This document shows positions 18,044 through 25,397 of a stretch of 64,000 bases of DNA, in pieces. The notes under the pieces were generated by a model. That model was not told the DNA's origin, did no database searches, and saw nothing but the letters and a program-made list of their open reading frames with translations. Origin of the DNA: an uncultured Phycicoccus sp. (GTDB taxonomy: Bacteria; Actinomycetota; Actinomycetes; Actinomycetales; Dermatophilaceae); NCBI RefSeq assembly GCF_947495705.1, contig NZ_CANLZR010000007.1, forward strand, positions 124,001-188,000, read 5' to 3'. Each line of letters opens with the position of its first letter. The stretch's first letter is position 1. Both the position numbers and the translations under genes were made by a program.

Positions 18044-19411
18044 TCACATCGTCGTGTCGAGGATGAGCCGGATGTCGTCCTCGGTCGTCAGCGGGTTGAC
18101 GATCGCGAACCGCGCCAGCGTCTCGCCGCGGTGCGTCGTCGGGACGACGAAGGCGACCTCGTCGGCGAGCAGTCGGTCCGACCACGCCTGGTAGTCGGCC
18201 GGGGTCCACCCGAGCCGGCGGAACACGACGACCGAGAGGTCCCGCTCCCGGACCAGCTCGAGATGGTCGCGGCGCGCGATCTCGGCCGCCGCGAACCGGG
18301 CCACCTCGAGGGTGTGCTCGACGGCGGCGGCGTACGCGTCGGTGCCGTTGACGACGAGCGAGAACCAGAACGGCAGGCCGCGCGCGCGACGGGTCAGCCC
18401 GACGGAGTAGTCGGTGGGGTTCCAGTCCGTCGCCTCGGTGAGCACGTCGAGGTAGCCGGCCCGCTGGGTGTGCGCGGCCCGGGCGAGCGCCGGCTGCCGG
18501 TACAGCAGCGCGCAGCAGTCGAACGGCGCGAAGAGCCACTTGTGCGGGTCGACGATGAACGAGTCGCAGTGCTCGATCCCGTCGTACAGCGCGCGGACCG
18601 AGGGGGCCACGAGCCCGGCGCCCCCGTACGCGCCGTCGACGTGGAACCAGAGGCCGTTCTCCCGGCAGACCCGCGCGACGGACGCGAGGTCGTCGACGAT
18701 GCCGAAGTTCGTCGTCCCGGCGGTCGCGACGACGGCGAAGAACGTCTCGGGGCCGTGGGCCTCGAGGGCGGCCCGCAGGGCCTCCCCGGTGAGCCGCCCC
18801 GCGTCGTCGGCAGCGACCCCCACGAGCTCGGCGTCCATCACCTCGCACGCGGAGGCGATGGAGCTGTGCGCCCCCTCGGTGGCCGCCACCCGCCACGGCC
18901 GGACGGCCACGGGGGCGCCGTCGCGTGCCGCCGACCTGGCCGCGACGAGCGCCGACAGGTTGCCGATGGTGCCGCCCGGGACGAAGACCCCGCCGGCCTC
19001 GTCGGGCATGCCGACGAGGTCGGCGATCCACCGCAGCGCCTGGTTCTCGGCCCACACCGCGCCCGCCCCCTCGAGCCAGGAGCCGGCATAGACCGACGAC
19101 GCCCCGACGACGAGGTCGAACATCACCGAGGCGTCCGAGGGGGCGCAGGGGATGAAGGACAGGAAGCGCGGGTGGTCGGTCGAGAGGCACGCCGGCGCGA
19201 GCTCGTCGGTGAAGATCCGCATCGCCTCGGCGCCGCCGACGCCCGAGGCGGTGATCGTCGAGCCGAGCGCCGCGTCGAGGTCCGCGCGGGTCCGGGTCCG
19301 GTCCAGCGGCGGCTCCATCCGGATCCGCTCCTCGGCGTAGTCCGTGATGACCTGGAGGAGGTCCGCGAGCTCCTCGTGCGGTCGGAGGGTGAAGTTCGGG
19401 CGCGCGCTCAC
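18044..19411 (-). CDS. Pyridoxal-dependent decarboxylase (aromatic-amino-acid decarboxylase type)
   Basis: A 455-aa group II PLP decarboxylase. The internal-aldimine lysine is in SFIVDPHKWLFAPFDC (~residue 290). Upstream are the cofactor-binding VPGGTIGNLSAL and HVDGAYGG (the Asp that pairs with the pyridine nitrogen). The N-terminus holds the usual FLSFIPCAPSDASV substrate region. Such enzymes release CO2 from aromatic L-amino acids or related compounds; the substrate is not predictable here. The GTG at 19411 (VSARPNFTLRP) lies 10 bases after the stop of the HAD gene, so they may be co-transcribed. Confidence 0.92.
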   Translation of the reverse strand: MSARPNFTLRPHEELADLLQVITDYAEERIRMEPPLDRTRTRADLDAALGSTITASGVGGAEAMRIFTDELAPACLSTDHPRFLSFIPCAPSDASVMFDLVVGASSVYAGSWLEGAGAVWAENQALRWIADLVGMPDEAGGVFVPGGTIGNLSALVAARSAARDGAPVAVRPWRVAATEGAHSSIASACEVMDAELVGVAADDAGRLTGEALRAALEAHGPETFFAVVATAGTTNFGIVDDLASVARVCRENGLWFHVDGAYGGAGLVAPSVRALYDGIEHCDSFIVDPHKWLFAPFDCCALLYRQPALARAAHTQRAGYLDVLTEATDWNPTDYSVGLTRRARGLPFWFSLVVNGTDAYAAAVEHTLEVARFAAAEIARRDHLELVRERDLSVVVFRRLGWTPADYQAWSDRLLADEVAFVVPTTHRGETLARFAIVNPLTTEDDIRLILDTTM

Positions 19412-19421
19412 GCGCCGGAGT

Positions 19422-20084
19422 CTAGGAGCCGGCCAGGGGCAGCAGCAGGCCGACGAGCCCCGCGACGTCGCCGACGAGGGCGTCGGGGCTCTCGGCGGCG
19501 AGAGCCTCGACCTCACCCGCGCCCCAGGTGACGGCGACGGCCGCCATCCCGGCGGCCCGGGCGGCCTGCAGGTCGACGGTGGCGTCCCCGACGTAGGCGC
19601 ACGTCGCGGGGTCGACACCGAGCGCGGCGGCGCCGTGCAGCAGCGGGTCGGGCGCCGGCTTGTGCCGCGTCGTGTCCTCGAGCCCCGCCACGACGTCGAT
19701 GAGGTGGTCGGCCCCGACCGCCTCGAGCGCGATGCGGGCGGTGTCCCGGCGCTTCGAGGTGACGACCGCGGTGCGGACACCGGCGGCGGTGAGCTCCTCG
19801 AGCATCCACGGCACCCCGTCGTAGCGCCGGATGAGCCGCGCGGTATTCGCGAGGTTCCACTCGCGGTAGGCAGCGTCGAGGGCGTGACCGTGCTCGGGTG
19901 ACTCCTCGAGCAGCGCCTCGAGCAGTGGGCGGCCGATCCACGCCCGCGCCCGCGCCTCGTCGACCTCCTCGCCGAGCACGACCCGGAAGGCGTGCTGGTA
20001 CGAGGCGACGATGAGCGGGATGGTGTCGGCCAGCGTCCCGTCGAGGTCGAAGAAGACGGTGGGCCAGCGGGGCGAGGAGGTCAC
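19422..20084 (-). CDS. HAD-IA phosphatase (phosphoglycolate phosphatase-like)
   Basis: A 220-aa haloacid-dehalogenase-type hydrolase. Motif I FFDLDGTLADT (nucleophile Asp ~12) is followed by a helical cap (residues ~20-90), motif II VVTSKR, a lysine in the RHKPAPDPLL stretch and motif III YVGDATVDLQAARAAG. It probably hydrolyses a small phosphorylated metabolite such as 2-phosphoglycolate; substrates cannot be assigned from sequence. The start is GTG at 20084. The MarR gene ends 5 bases upstream, so the MarR, HAD and decarboxylase genes may form one unit. Confidence 0.92.
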   Translation of the reverse strand: MTSSPRWPTVFFDLDGTLADTIPLIVASYQHAFRVVLGEEVDEARARAWIGRPLLEALLEESPEHGHALDAAYREWNLANTARLIRRYDGVPWMLEELTAAGVRTAVVTSKRRDTARIALEAVGADHLIDVVAGLEDTTRHKPAPDPLLHGAAALGVDPATCAYVGDATVDLQAARAAGMAAVAVTWGAGEVEALAAESPDALVGDVAGLVGLLLPLAGS

Positions 20085-20089
20085 CCGCG

Positions 20090-20707
20090 TCAGTCTGCCG
20101 GGGCGGCCCGGACCGAGGGCAAGGCGGGGCCCGGACAGCCCCCCTTGCCGACCGCGCCATCGAGGGCCCCTTCCCGGTCGGTGCCGCAGGCAGCCCCCGG
20201 GGCCTCCTCCACGCCGCGGGCCGACAACGCCTGCAGGGTGGACGGGTCCACGACGGCCAGGATCGAACAGAAGGCCTCGCGCAGGACCCGGCCGTGGCCG
20301 GGTCCGAGCCGGTCCACGACGAGCTCACGCACCGCGCGAACGTGGCCGGGCGCGGCGGCCTCGATGGCGTCCCACCCGGCATCGGTCATCCGCGCCACGG
20401 TGAACCGCCGGTCGGTCGGATCGGGACTGCGCACCAGCAGGCCACGGCTCTCGAGCCGGCTGGCCACGTGCGAGAGCCGGGAGAGGGACCCGTTCGCGAG
20501 GCCCGCGAGCTCGCTCATCCGCGCCGTGCGGTCGGCCCGCTCGGAGAGCACCGCGAGGGTCATGTACTCGAAGAACGTCAGCCCCGCGTCCCGGGTCAGC
20601 TGGGCGTCCAGGGCGGCGGGGAGCTTCATCATCGTCGCCGACAGCACGAGCCACGTGGCGTGCTCTTCGTCATTGAGCCACAGAGGACCGTCGTCGGAGG
20701 TATTCAC
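20090..20707 (-). CDS. MarR-family transcriptional regulator
   Basis: A 205-aa winged-helix regulator. The dimerisation helix LVLSATMMKLPAALDAQL is followed by the DNA-recognition segment MSELAGLANGSLSRLSHVASRL and a wing DPTDRRFTVARMTDAG. The family is usually ~150 aa; here a ~50-residue Gly/Ala/Pro-rich tail follows, with CGTD and KGGC cysteines that could sense redox state (inferred). The GTG start at 20707 lies 6 bases after a TAGGAT -10 box, so the mRNA may be leaderless. It is divergent from doxX, and two TTGA-N4-TCAA operators lie between them. Confidence 0.93.
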   Translation of the reverse strand: MNTSDDGPLWLNDEEHATWLVLSATMMKLPAALDAQLTRDAGLTFFEYMTLAVLSERADRTARMSELAGLANGSLSRLSHVASRLESRGLLVRSPDPTDRRFTVARMTDAGWDAIEAAAPGHVRAVRELVVDRLGPGHGRVLREAFCSILAVVDPSTLQALSARGVEEAPGAACGTDREGALDGAVGKGGCPGPALPSVRAAPAD

Positions 20708-20725
20708 GGCCTCATCCTACCCGTG

Positions 20726-20775
20726 ACTTGACGTTTCAAGTGACTCCCCTGCACTATGAGTTGAAGCGTCAACTC
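20726..20775. promoter_or_regulatory. Two MarR-type operators between marR and doxX
   Basis: Inverted repeats ACTTGA-CGTT-TCAAGT (20726-20741) and GAGTTGA-AGCG-TCAACTC (20758-20775) share a TTGA-N4-TCAA core with centres 33 bases apart, about three helical turns. Both overlap possible -35 elements of the two divergent promoters, which predicts joint repression by the MarR protein. Confidence 0.8.
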
Positions 20776-20792
20776 AATCGAAGGTGAAGTAC

Positions 20793-21161
20793 ATGGACAT
20801 CGCAGTGTGGATCGTCAGCGGGCTGCTGGCCCTCGTCTTCCTGGCCGCCGCGGCGACCAAGCTCACCCAGTCGAAGGAACAGCTGGAGGGTGACCCCAAG
20901 ATGGCCTGGACCCAGGACTTCGGCGAGGGCACCATCCGGCTCGTCGCCGGCCTCGAGGTTCTCGGAGCCCTCGGACTGGTCCTGCCGCGAGCCCTGGACA
21001 TCGCGCCGGTCCTCGCGCCGTTGGCCGCCACCGGACTCGCGGCCGTCATGCTCGGCGCCATCGTCACCCACGTCCGGCGTCGCGAGCAGGGAGCCCTGCC
21101 GATGAACATCGGGCTGCTCGTCCTCGCGGCCTTCGTGGCCACCACGGGGTTCGCCGCCTGA
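20793..21161 (+). CDS. DoxX-family membrane protein
   Basis: A 122-aa protein with four hydrophobic segments (residues ~3-22, ~47-65, ~68-88 and ~100-120). The conserved DoxX entry AVWIVSGLLALVFLAAAATKLTQSK includes the helix-1 lysine. DoxX/DoxX-like proteins act in membrane redox or quinone/thiol stress, and are often controlled by MarR regulators. The ATG at 20793 follows GAAGG with 8 bases spacing. The neighbouring MarR gene and paired operators imply induction by a small ligand or by redox stress. Confidence 0.88.
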   Translation: MDIAVWIVSGLLALVFLAAAATKLTQSKEQLEGDPKMAWTQDFGEGTIRLVAGLEVLGALGLVLPRALDIAPVLAPLAATGLAAVMLGAIVTHVRRREQGALPMNIGLLVLAAFVATTGFAA

Positions 21162-21181
21162 GCGACCCGGGGCCTCAGGCG
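21155..21181. terminator. Hairpin containing both stop codons of convergent doxX and arsC
   Basis: Arms CGCCTGAG (21155-21162) and CTCAGGCG (21174-21181) are perfectly complementary with an 11-base loop. The TGA of doxX lies in the left arm and the TGA of arsC (as TCA) in the right arm, so the same hairpin ends both transcripts. Confidence 0.7.
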
Positions 21182-21606
21182 ACCGGAGCGACGCCGAGCT
21201 CGTCGAGGAGACCGAGGACCCGCGTGCGGATCTCGTCGCGGATGGGCCGGACGACCTCGATCCCCTGCCCGGCGGGGTCCTCGAGCACCCAGTCCTCGTA
21301 GCGCGTCCCGGGGAAGTACGGGCACGTGTCGCCGCAGCCCATCGTCACGACGACGTCCGAGGCCTGGACCGCGTCGGCGGTGAGCACCTTCGGCTGCTCC
21401 GCCGAGATGTCGATGCCCTCTTCGCGCATCGCCTCGACGGCGACGGGGTTGACGGCAGTGCCCGGCGCGCTGCCCGCCGACCGGACCTCGACGGCCCCAC
21501 CGGACAGGTGGGTGAGGTACGCGGCGGCCATCTGCGACCGGCCGGCGTTGTGCACGCAGACGAAGAGGACCGAGGGCCGGTCGGCGGTGTGCGGGTCGCT
21601 GCTCAT
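21175..21606 (-). CDS. arsC: Arsenate reductase ArsC, low-molecular-weight phosphatase fold
   Basis: A 143-aa enzyme that reduces arsenate to arsenite. The P-loop LFVCVHNAGRSQMAAAYL (CX5R, catalytic Cys ~18) and the downstream VVVTMGCGDTCPYFPG with two further cysteines match the Cys-triad ArsC relay, recycled by thioredoxin or mycothiol/mycoredoxin. C-terminal EVVRPIRDEIRTRV completes the fold. The ATG at 21606 overlaps the stop of the pump gene (ATGA), so it is the last gene of the arsenic operon. Confidence 0.95.
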   Translation of the reverse strand: MSSDPHTADRPSVLFVCVHNAGRSQMAAAYLTHLSGGAVEVRSAGSAPGTAVNPVAVEAMREEGIDISAEQPKVLTADAVQASDVVVTMGCGDTCPYFPGTRYEDWVLEDPAGQGIEVVRPIRDEIRTRVLGLLDELGVAPVA

Positions 21607-22718
21607 GCGGGGCTCCTGGTGGTCGAGGTCGCGGCGCCTGACCCACGCTGGGCGAAGCGGCTGCGCAGGGCGAGGCTGACATAGACGAGGCCGACGAGGA
21701 CGGGCACCTCGATGAGCGGGCCGACGACGCCGGCCAGCGCCTGCCCGGAGGTGACCCCGAAGGTCGCGATCGCGACGGCGATGGCGAGCTCGAAGTTGTT
21801 GCCGGCGGCCGTGAAGGCCAGGGTCGTCGTCCGCTCGTACGTCATCCCGAGCCAGCGTCCGAGGACGAAGCCGCCGCCCCACATCAACGCGAAGTACGCG
21901 AGGAGGGGCAGTGCGATGCGGGCGACGTCGAACGGCCGGCTCGTGATCTGCTCGCCCTGGAGGGCGAAGAGCACGACGATCGTGAACAGGAGGCCGTAGA
22001 GCGCCCACGGGCCGACCCTCGGCAGGAAGGACCGCTCGTAGGCCGCACGGCCCCAGCGCTTCTCGCCGACCCGGCGGGACAGGTAGCCCAGGAGCAGGGG
22101 GACGCCGAGGAAGACCAGGACCGAGCCCGCGATCGACCACGGGGAGACGTCGAGGTCGGACTGGGGCAGCCCGAGCCAGCCGGGGAGGACGGAGAGGTAG
22201 AACCAACCGAGGCCGGCGAAGGCGATGACCTGGAAGACCGAGTTGAGGGCGACGAGGACGGCGGCGGCCTCCCGGTCCCCGCACGCGAGGTCGTTCCAGA
22301 TGATGACCATCGCGATGCACCGTGCGAGGCCCACGATGATGAGCCCGGTCCGGTACTCGGGCAGGTCCGGCAGCAGCAGCCACGCGAGTGCGAACATCAG
22401 CGCCGGACCGAGGACCCAGTTGAGGACGAGGCTGGCGCCGAGCATCCGTCGGTCGCCGGTCACCGAGTCGAGCCGGTCGTAGCGGACCTTGGCGAGGACC
22501 GGGTACATCATGACGAGGAGCCCGACGGCGATCGGCAGCGAGACGCCGTCGACCTCCACCGTCGAGAGTGCCGCGCCGAGCCCCGGGACGACCCGCCCCA
22601 GGACCAGGCCCGCCACCATGGCGAGGCCGATCCACACAGGGAGGTAGCGGTCGAGGGTGGAGAGGCGGGCCGCCACCGCGGGGGTGGCGGCCGGCCGGGT
22701 CTCGGAGTGTGCGGTCAC
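21603..22718 (-). CDS. arsB: Arsenite efflux transporter, ACR3 family
   Basis: A 371-aa membrane pump with about ten helices that exports arsenite. ACR3 hallmarks are the cysteine-containing GLARCIAMVIIWNDLACGDREAA and the later FTAAGNNFELAIAVAIATFG. There is a short polar N-terminus (VTAHSETRPAAT). The GTG at 22718 overlaps the arsI stop by 4 bases. It exports the arsenite made by ArsC and the arsenite released from organoarsenicals by ArsI. Confidence 0.95.
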   Translation of the reverse strand: MTAHSETRPAATPAVAARLSTLDRYLPVWIGLAMVAGLVLGRVVPGLGAALSTVEVDGVSLPIAVGLLVMMYPVLAKVRYDRLDSVTGDRRMLGASLVLNWVLGPALMFALAWLLLPDLPEYRTGLIIVGLARCIAMVIIWNDLACGDREAAAVLVALNSVFQVIAFAGLGWFYLSVLPGWLGLPQSDLDVSPWSIAGSVLVFLGVPLLLGYLSRRVGEKRWGRAAYERSFLPRVGPWALYGLLFTIVVLFALQGEQITSRPFDVARIALPLLAYFALMWGGGFVLGRWLGMTYERTTTLAFTAAGNNFELAIAVAIATFGVTSGQALAGVVGPLIEVPVLVGLVYVSLALRSRFAQRGSGAATSTTRSPA

Positions 22719-23239
22719 GAGCAGCAGGCCTCTTGCTTCTGGTCGGAGGGGACGGTGGTGGCGGTGCCGGTGGCGTCCGCGCTGCAGCAGCGCCCGTCGC
22801 CGAGGATCTCGAGACTGGCACTGGCGGGCCGGGCGTTCGCAGGGTCGTCGTCCTTGACGGTGTAGACCTCCCACGGCGCGCCGGCGGGGTCGTGCACCCA
22901 GACCTTGTCCTGGAGCGCGTAGCAGCACGTCGTGTCGTTCTCGTCGAAGGCTGCCAGACCGGCGGCGGAGAACCGCGCGCGGGCCTCGGCGACGTCGTCG
23001 GTGGACGGGACCTCGACGCCGAGGTGGTTGAGCGCCCCGGCCGGCCCGGTGCCCCGGGTCTGCTCACTCGTCTCGATGAGGACGAGCTTGAGCGGCGGCT
23101 CGGTGACCGCGAAGTTCGCGTAGCCCGGCCGGCGCTTGTGCGGCTCCACCCCGAACATCGCGGAGTAGAAGGCGACGGACGCCTCGAGGTCGGACACGTT
23201 GAGGGCGAGCTGGACGCGACTGGTGGTCGCACTGGTCAT
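22715..23239 (-). CDS. arsI: ArsI/CadI-family C-As lyase (glyoxalase fold)
   Basis: A 174-aa vicinal-oxygen-chelate protein. The first module carries RVQLALNVSDLEASVAFYSAMFG and the second has the ArsI signature DENDTTCCYALQDKVWVHDP, with the vicinal cysteine pair that binds trivalent aromatic arsenicals or methylarsonous acid. A second CC (GDGRCC) and a third (EACCS) occur in the tail. ArsI cleaves the carbon-arsenic bond using Fe(II) and oxygen; CadI-like paralogues bind cadmium. Being first in an arsB-arsC operon opposite arsR favours ArsI. The ATG at 23239 is the first gene start after the ArsR sites. Confidence 0.9.
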   Translation of the reverse strand: MTSATTSRVQLALNVSDLEASVAFYSAMFGVEPHKRRPGYANFAVTEPPLKLVLIETSEQTRGTGPAGALNHLGVEVPSTDDVAEARARFSAAGLAAFDENDTTCCYALQDKVWVHDPAGAPWEVYTVKDDDPANARPASASLEILGDGRCCSADATGTATTVPSDQKQEACCS

Positions 23240-23262
23240 GGGGCACCTCCGGTGAGAGAGTA

Positions 23263-23280
23263 CATCGACACTCGTCGATG
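23263..23280. promoter_or_regulatory. ArsR operator candidate (CATCGAC-ACTC-GTCGATG)
   Basis: Perfect 7-base arms with a 4-base spacer lie 24 bases upstream of arsI. Further ATCGA-type half sites occur toward arsR (23305-23309 and 23332-23336) around an AT-rich patch (TCAATATAG). The 114-base divergent gap therefore has sites positioned to control both arsR and the ars operon. Confidence 0.72.
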
Positions 23281-23353
23281 CGATGTCACCAGGTCACCAC
23301 ATAACATCGATCTGTGTCAATATAGATGTGCGTCGATTTCTTAGGAGCCTGCC

Positions 23354-23707
23354 ATGCCGACCCGATACCTTCCGGTCATCACCCCGCCCACCTCCACCTC
23401 CGGGTGCTGCGGGATCGGTGTCGACGGCGGGCTCTCGCGCGACCAGGCCGAGGCGAGCGCGACCCTGCTCAAGGCGGTCGCCGACCCCGCGCGCCTGCGG
23501 CTGCTCAGCGCGATCCGGGCGACCGAGGGGGGCGAGGCCTGCGTCTGTGACCTCACCGAGCTCGTCGGCCTCGCCCAGCCCACGGTCTCCCACCACCTCA
23601 AGGTGCTCGTCGACGCCGGCTTCCTCGAGCGCGAGAAGCGCGGGACGTGGGCCTGGTTCCGGATCGTGCCGGCCCGCCTCGCCGAGGCCCGCAGCATCTT
23701 CGACTGA
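23354..23707 (+). CDS. arsR: ArsR-family metalloregulator
   Basis: A 117-aa winged-helix repressor. The fold reads [17 protein letters not shown], then [29 protein letters not shown] with the recognition helix. Cys residues of CVCDL (~63 and 65) are the classic As(III) ligands, and an N-terminal GCCGIG pair may add a third. The ATG at 23354 follows AGGAG. It should repress the divergent arsI-arsB-arsC operon and release DNA when arsenite binds. Confidence 0.95.
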   Translation: MPTRYLPVITPPTSTSGCCGIGVDGGLSRDQAEASATLLKAVADPARLRLLSAIRATEGGEACVCDLTELVGLAQPTVSHHLKVLVDAGFLEREKRGTWAWFRIVPARLAEARSIFD

Positions 23708-23755
23708 CCCCTCCCCCACTCCCGCCCCACCCCGCACCTCCCCCGGGCTTCCCCA
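23708..23755 (-). other. C-rich / G-rich tract with G-quadruplex potential
   Basis: Directly after the arsR stop the + strand is almost pure pyrimidine. Read on the minus strand it holds at least six runs of three to five G separated by short spacers. No hairpin terminator is visible after arsR, so this tract may serve in transcript ending or pausing (inferred). The rest of the 145-base gap before ung shows no clear site. Confidence 0.5.
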
Positions 23756-23852
23756 CTTTTCAGGCCGGCGCCCGCCGACACGCCGCGTTCGCTGCGCATC
23801 ACGCGGATGCCAGCATGAAAGGTCGGGCAAGGGCGGGGTTACCGTGGGGTCG

Positions 23853-24551
23853 ATGCCCACGCCGCCCGCCCCGAGCCCCGCGATGCCCCTGCGTGACCTC
23901 GTGCACCCCACGTGGGCGGACGCGCTGGCGCCGGTCGAGCCGGCGGTCACCCGCCTCGGCGAGTTCCTCCGCGCGGAGGTCGCGTCCGGGCGCGGCTACC
24001 TGCCCGCCGGGCCGCACGTCCTCCGCGCGTTCCAGCAGCCGCTCGACGGGGTCCGGGTGCTCATCGTGGGCCAGGACCCGTACCCGACGCCGGGGCACGC
24101 CATGGGGCTGTCCTTCTCGGTGAACCCCGACGTCACACCCGTCCCGCGAAGCCTCGTCAACATCTACGCCGAGCTCGAGAGCGACCTCGGCCTGCCGCGT
24201 CCGAGCAGCGGCGACCTCACCCCGTGGGCCGACCAGGGCGTCCTGCTGCTCAACCGCGTCCTCACGGTGCGGCCCGGCACGCCCGCCAGTCATCGCGGGC
24301 TCGGCTGGGAGGAGGTGACGGGCCGCGCCATCGAGGCCCTCGTAGAGCGGGGCGGGCCGCTCGTCGCGATCCTCTGGGGTCGCGACGCCCGCTCACTCGC
24401 TCCGCACCTGCACGGCATCCCGTGCATCGAGTCCGCGCACCCGAGCCCGCTGTCTGCCCGCCATGGGTTCTTCGGGTCGCGGCCCTTCTCGCGCACCAAC
24501 CAGCTGCTCACCGAGGCCGGCGCCGACCCGGTCGACTGGAGGCTCCCGTGA
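23853..24551 (+). CDS. ung: Uracil-DNA glycosylase, family 1
   Basis: A 232-aa base-excision repair enzyme that removes uracil from DNA. The catalytic water-activating motif [18 protein letters not shown] (~residue 75), [19 protein letters not shown] and the leucine-loop motif [21 protein letters not shown] are all present. The length is normal for UNG. I used the ATG at 23853; an internal ATG at 23883 would also leave the full fold. Its stop overlaps the next gene start (GTGA at 24548-24551). Confidence 0.97.
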   Translation: MPTPPAPSPAMPLRDLVHPTWADALAPVEPAVTRLGEFLRAEVASGRGYLPAGPHVLRAFQQPLDGVRVLIVGQDPYPTPGHAMGLSFSVNPDVTPVPRSLVNIYAELESDLGLPRPSSGDLTPWADQGVLLLNRVLTVRPGTPASHRGLGWEEVTGRAIEALVERGGPLVAILWGRDARSLAPHLHGIPCIESAHPSPLSARHGFFGSRPFSRTNQLLTEAGADPVDWRLP

Positions 24552-25393
24552 CCCCCGCCCACGACCCCCACCGCGTCTGGACCCGGTACGTCGCGATCGG
24601 GGACTCCTTCACCGAGGGCATGTCCGACGCCGACCCCGAGCGCGAGGACCGGTTCGTCGGCTGGGCCGACCGGCTCGCCCACCACCTCGACTCGGTCGCC
24701 GAGCGCGCGCACCTGCCGTTCGGGTACGCCAACCTCGCGGTCCGCGGCCGCACCCTGTCCGATGTCGTCGGGCCGCAGCTCGACACCGCCCTGACGATGG
24801 GCCCGGACCTCGTCTCGATGGTCGGCGGCGGCAACGACCTGCTCCGGCCGAGCGTGGACCTCGACGGGCTGGCGCAGCGCATCGAGGACGCCGTGGTGCG
24901 CCTGCGGTCCAGCGGCGCGGACGTGCTGCTCGCCACGCCGACCGACACCCGCGACGCCGGCCTGTTCCGAGCCCTGCGGGGGCGCCATGCCGTGCATGCG
25001 GCGAACATCTTCACGATCGCCCACGAGCACGACTGCTTCGTCGTCAACCTCTGGGGGATGGCGTCGCTGCGTGACTGGCGGATGTGGTCCGAGGACCGGA
25101 TCCACCTGACCTCCGAGGGGCACCGGCGGGTGTCCCTGGCCGCTCTGACGGCGCTCGGCCACAGCACCGACGTCGCGGACTGGTCGACGCCGCTGCCGGC
25201 GCCCGACCGTGCGACGAGACGCGAGGAGCTGCGCGAGCACGCCACGTGGGTCCGCACCCATGCCGCACCCTGGATCGAGCGGCGGGTCCGGGGCACGTCG
25301 TCGGGCGACGGGCGGGAGGCGAAGCGCCCGCGGCTCGAGCACTTCCGCGACCCCGCCCAGGCCCCCGCGCCGCACGCTCTCCCCGACGCCTGA
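24548..25393 (+). CDS. SGNH/GDSL-family hydrolase
   Basis: A 281-aa putative esterase or lipase. SGNH blocks are visible: [14 protein letters not shown] (nucleophile Ser ~19), the Gly block [17 protein letters not shown] with the block III Asn, and [11 protein letters not shown] carrying the Asp-His pair. No signal peptide, so it is probably cytoplasmic. A ~60-residue charged C-terminal tail follows the fold. The GTG start overlaps the ung stop, so it is translated with ung. The substrate is unknown. Confidence 0.9.
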   Translation: MTPAHDPHRVWTRYVAIGDSFTEGMSDADPEREDRFVGWADRLAHHLDSVAERAHLPFGYANLAVRGRTLSDVVGPQLDTALTMGPDLVSMVGGGNDLLRPSVDLDGLAQRIEDAVVRLRSSGADVLLATPTDTRDAGLFRALRGRHAVHAANIFTIAHEHDCFVVNLWGMASLRDWRMWSEDRIHLTSEGHRRVSLAALTALGHSTDVADWSTPLPAPDRATRREELREHATWVRTHAAPWIERRVRGTSSGDGREAKRPRLEHFRDPAQAPAPHALPDA

Positions 25394-25397
25394 GAGG

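Noticed and set aside
20784-20792. Alternative GTG start for DoxX
   Set aside because: The GAAGG ribosome site overlaps it; the ATG at 20793 has proper spacing and the family N-terminus.
21175-23707. Horizontal acquisition of the ars cluster
   Set aside because: Base composition and codon use look like the neighbours, and no mobility genes or direct repeats flank it.
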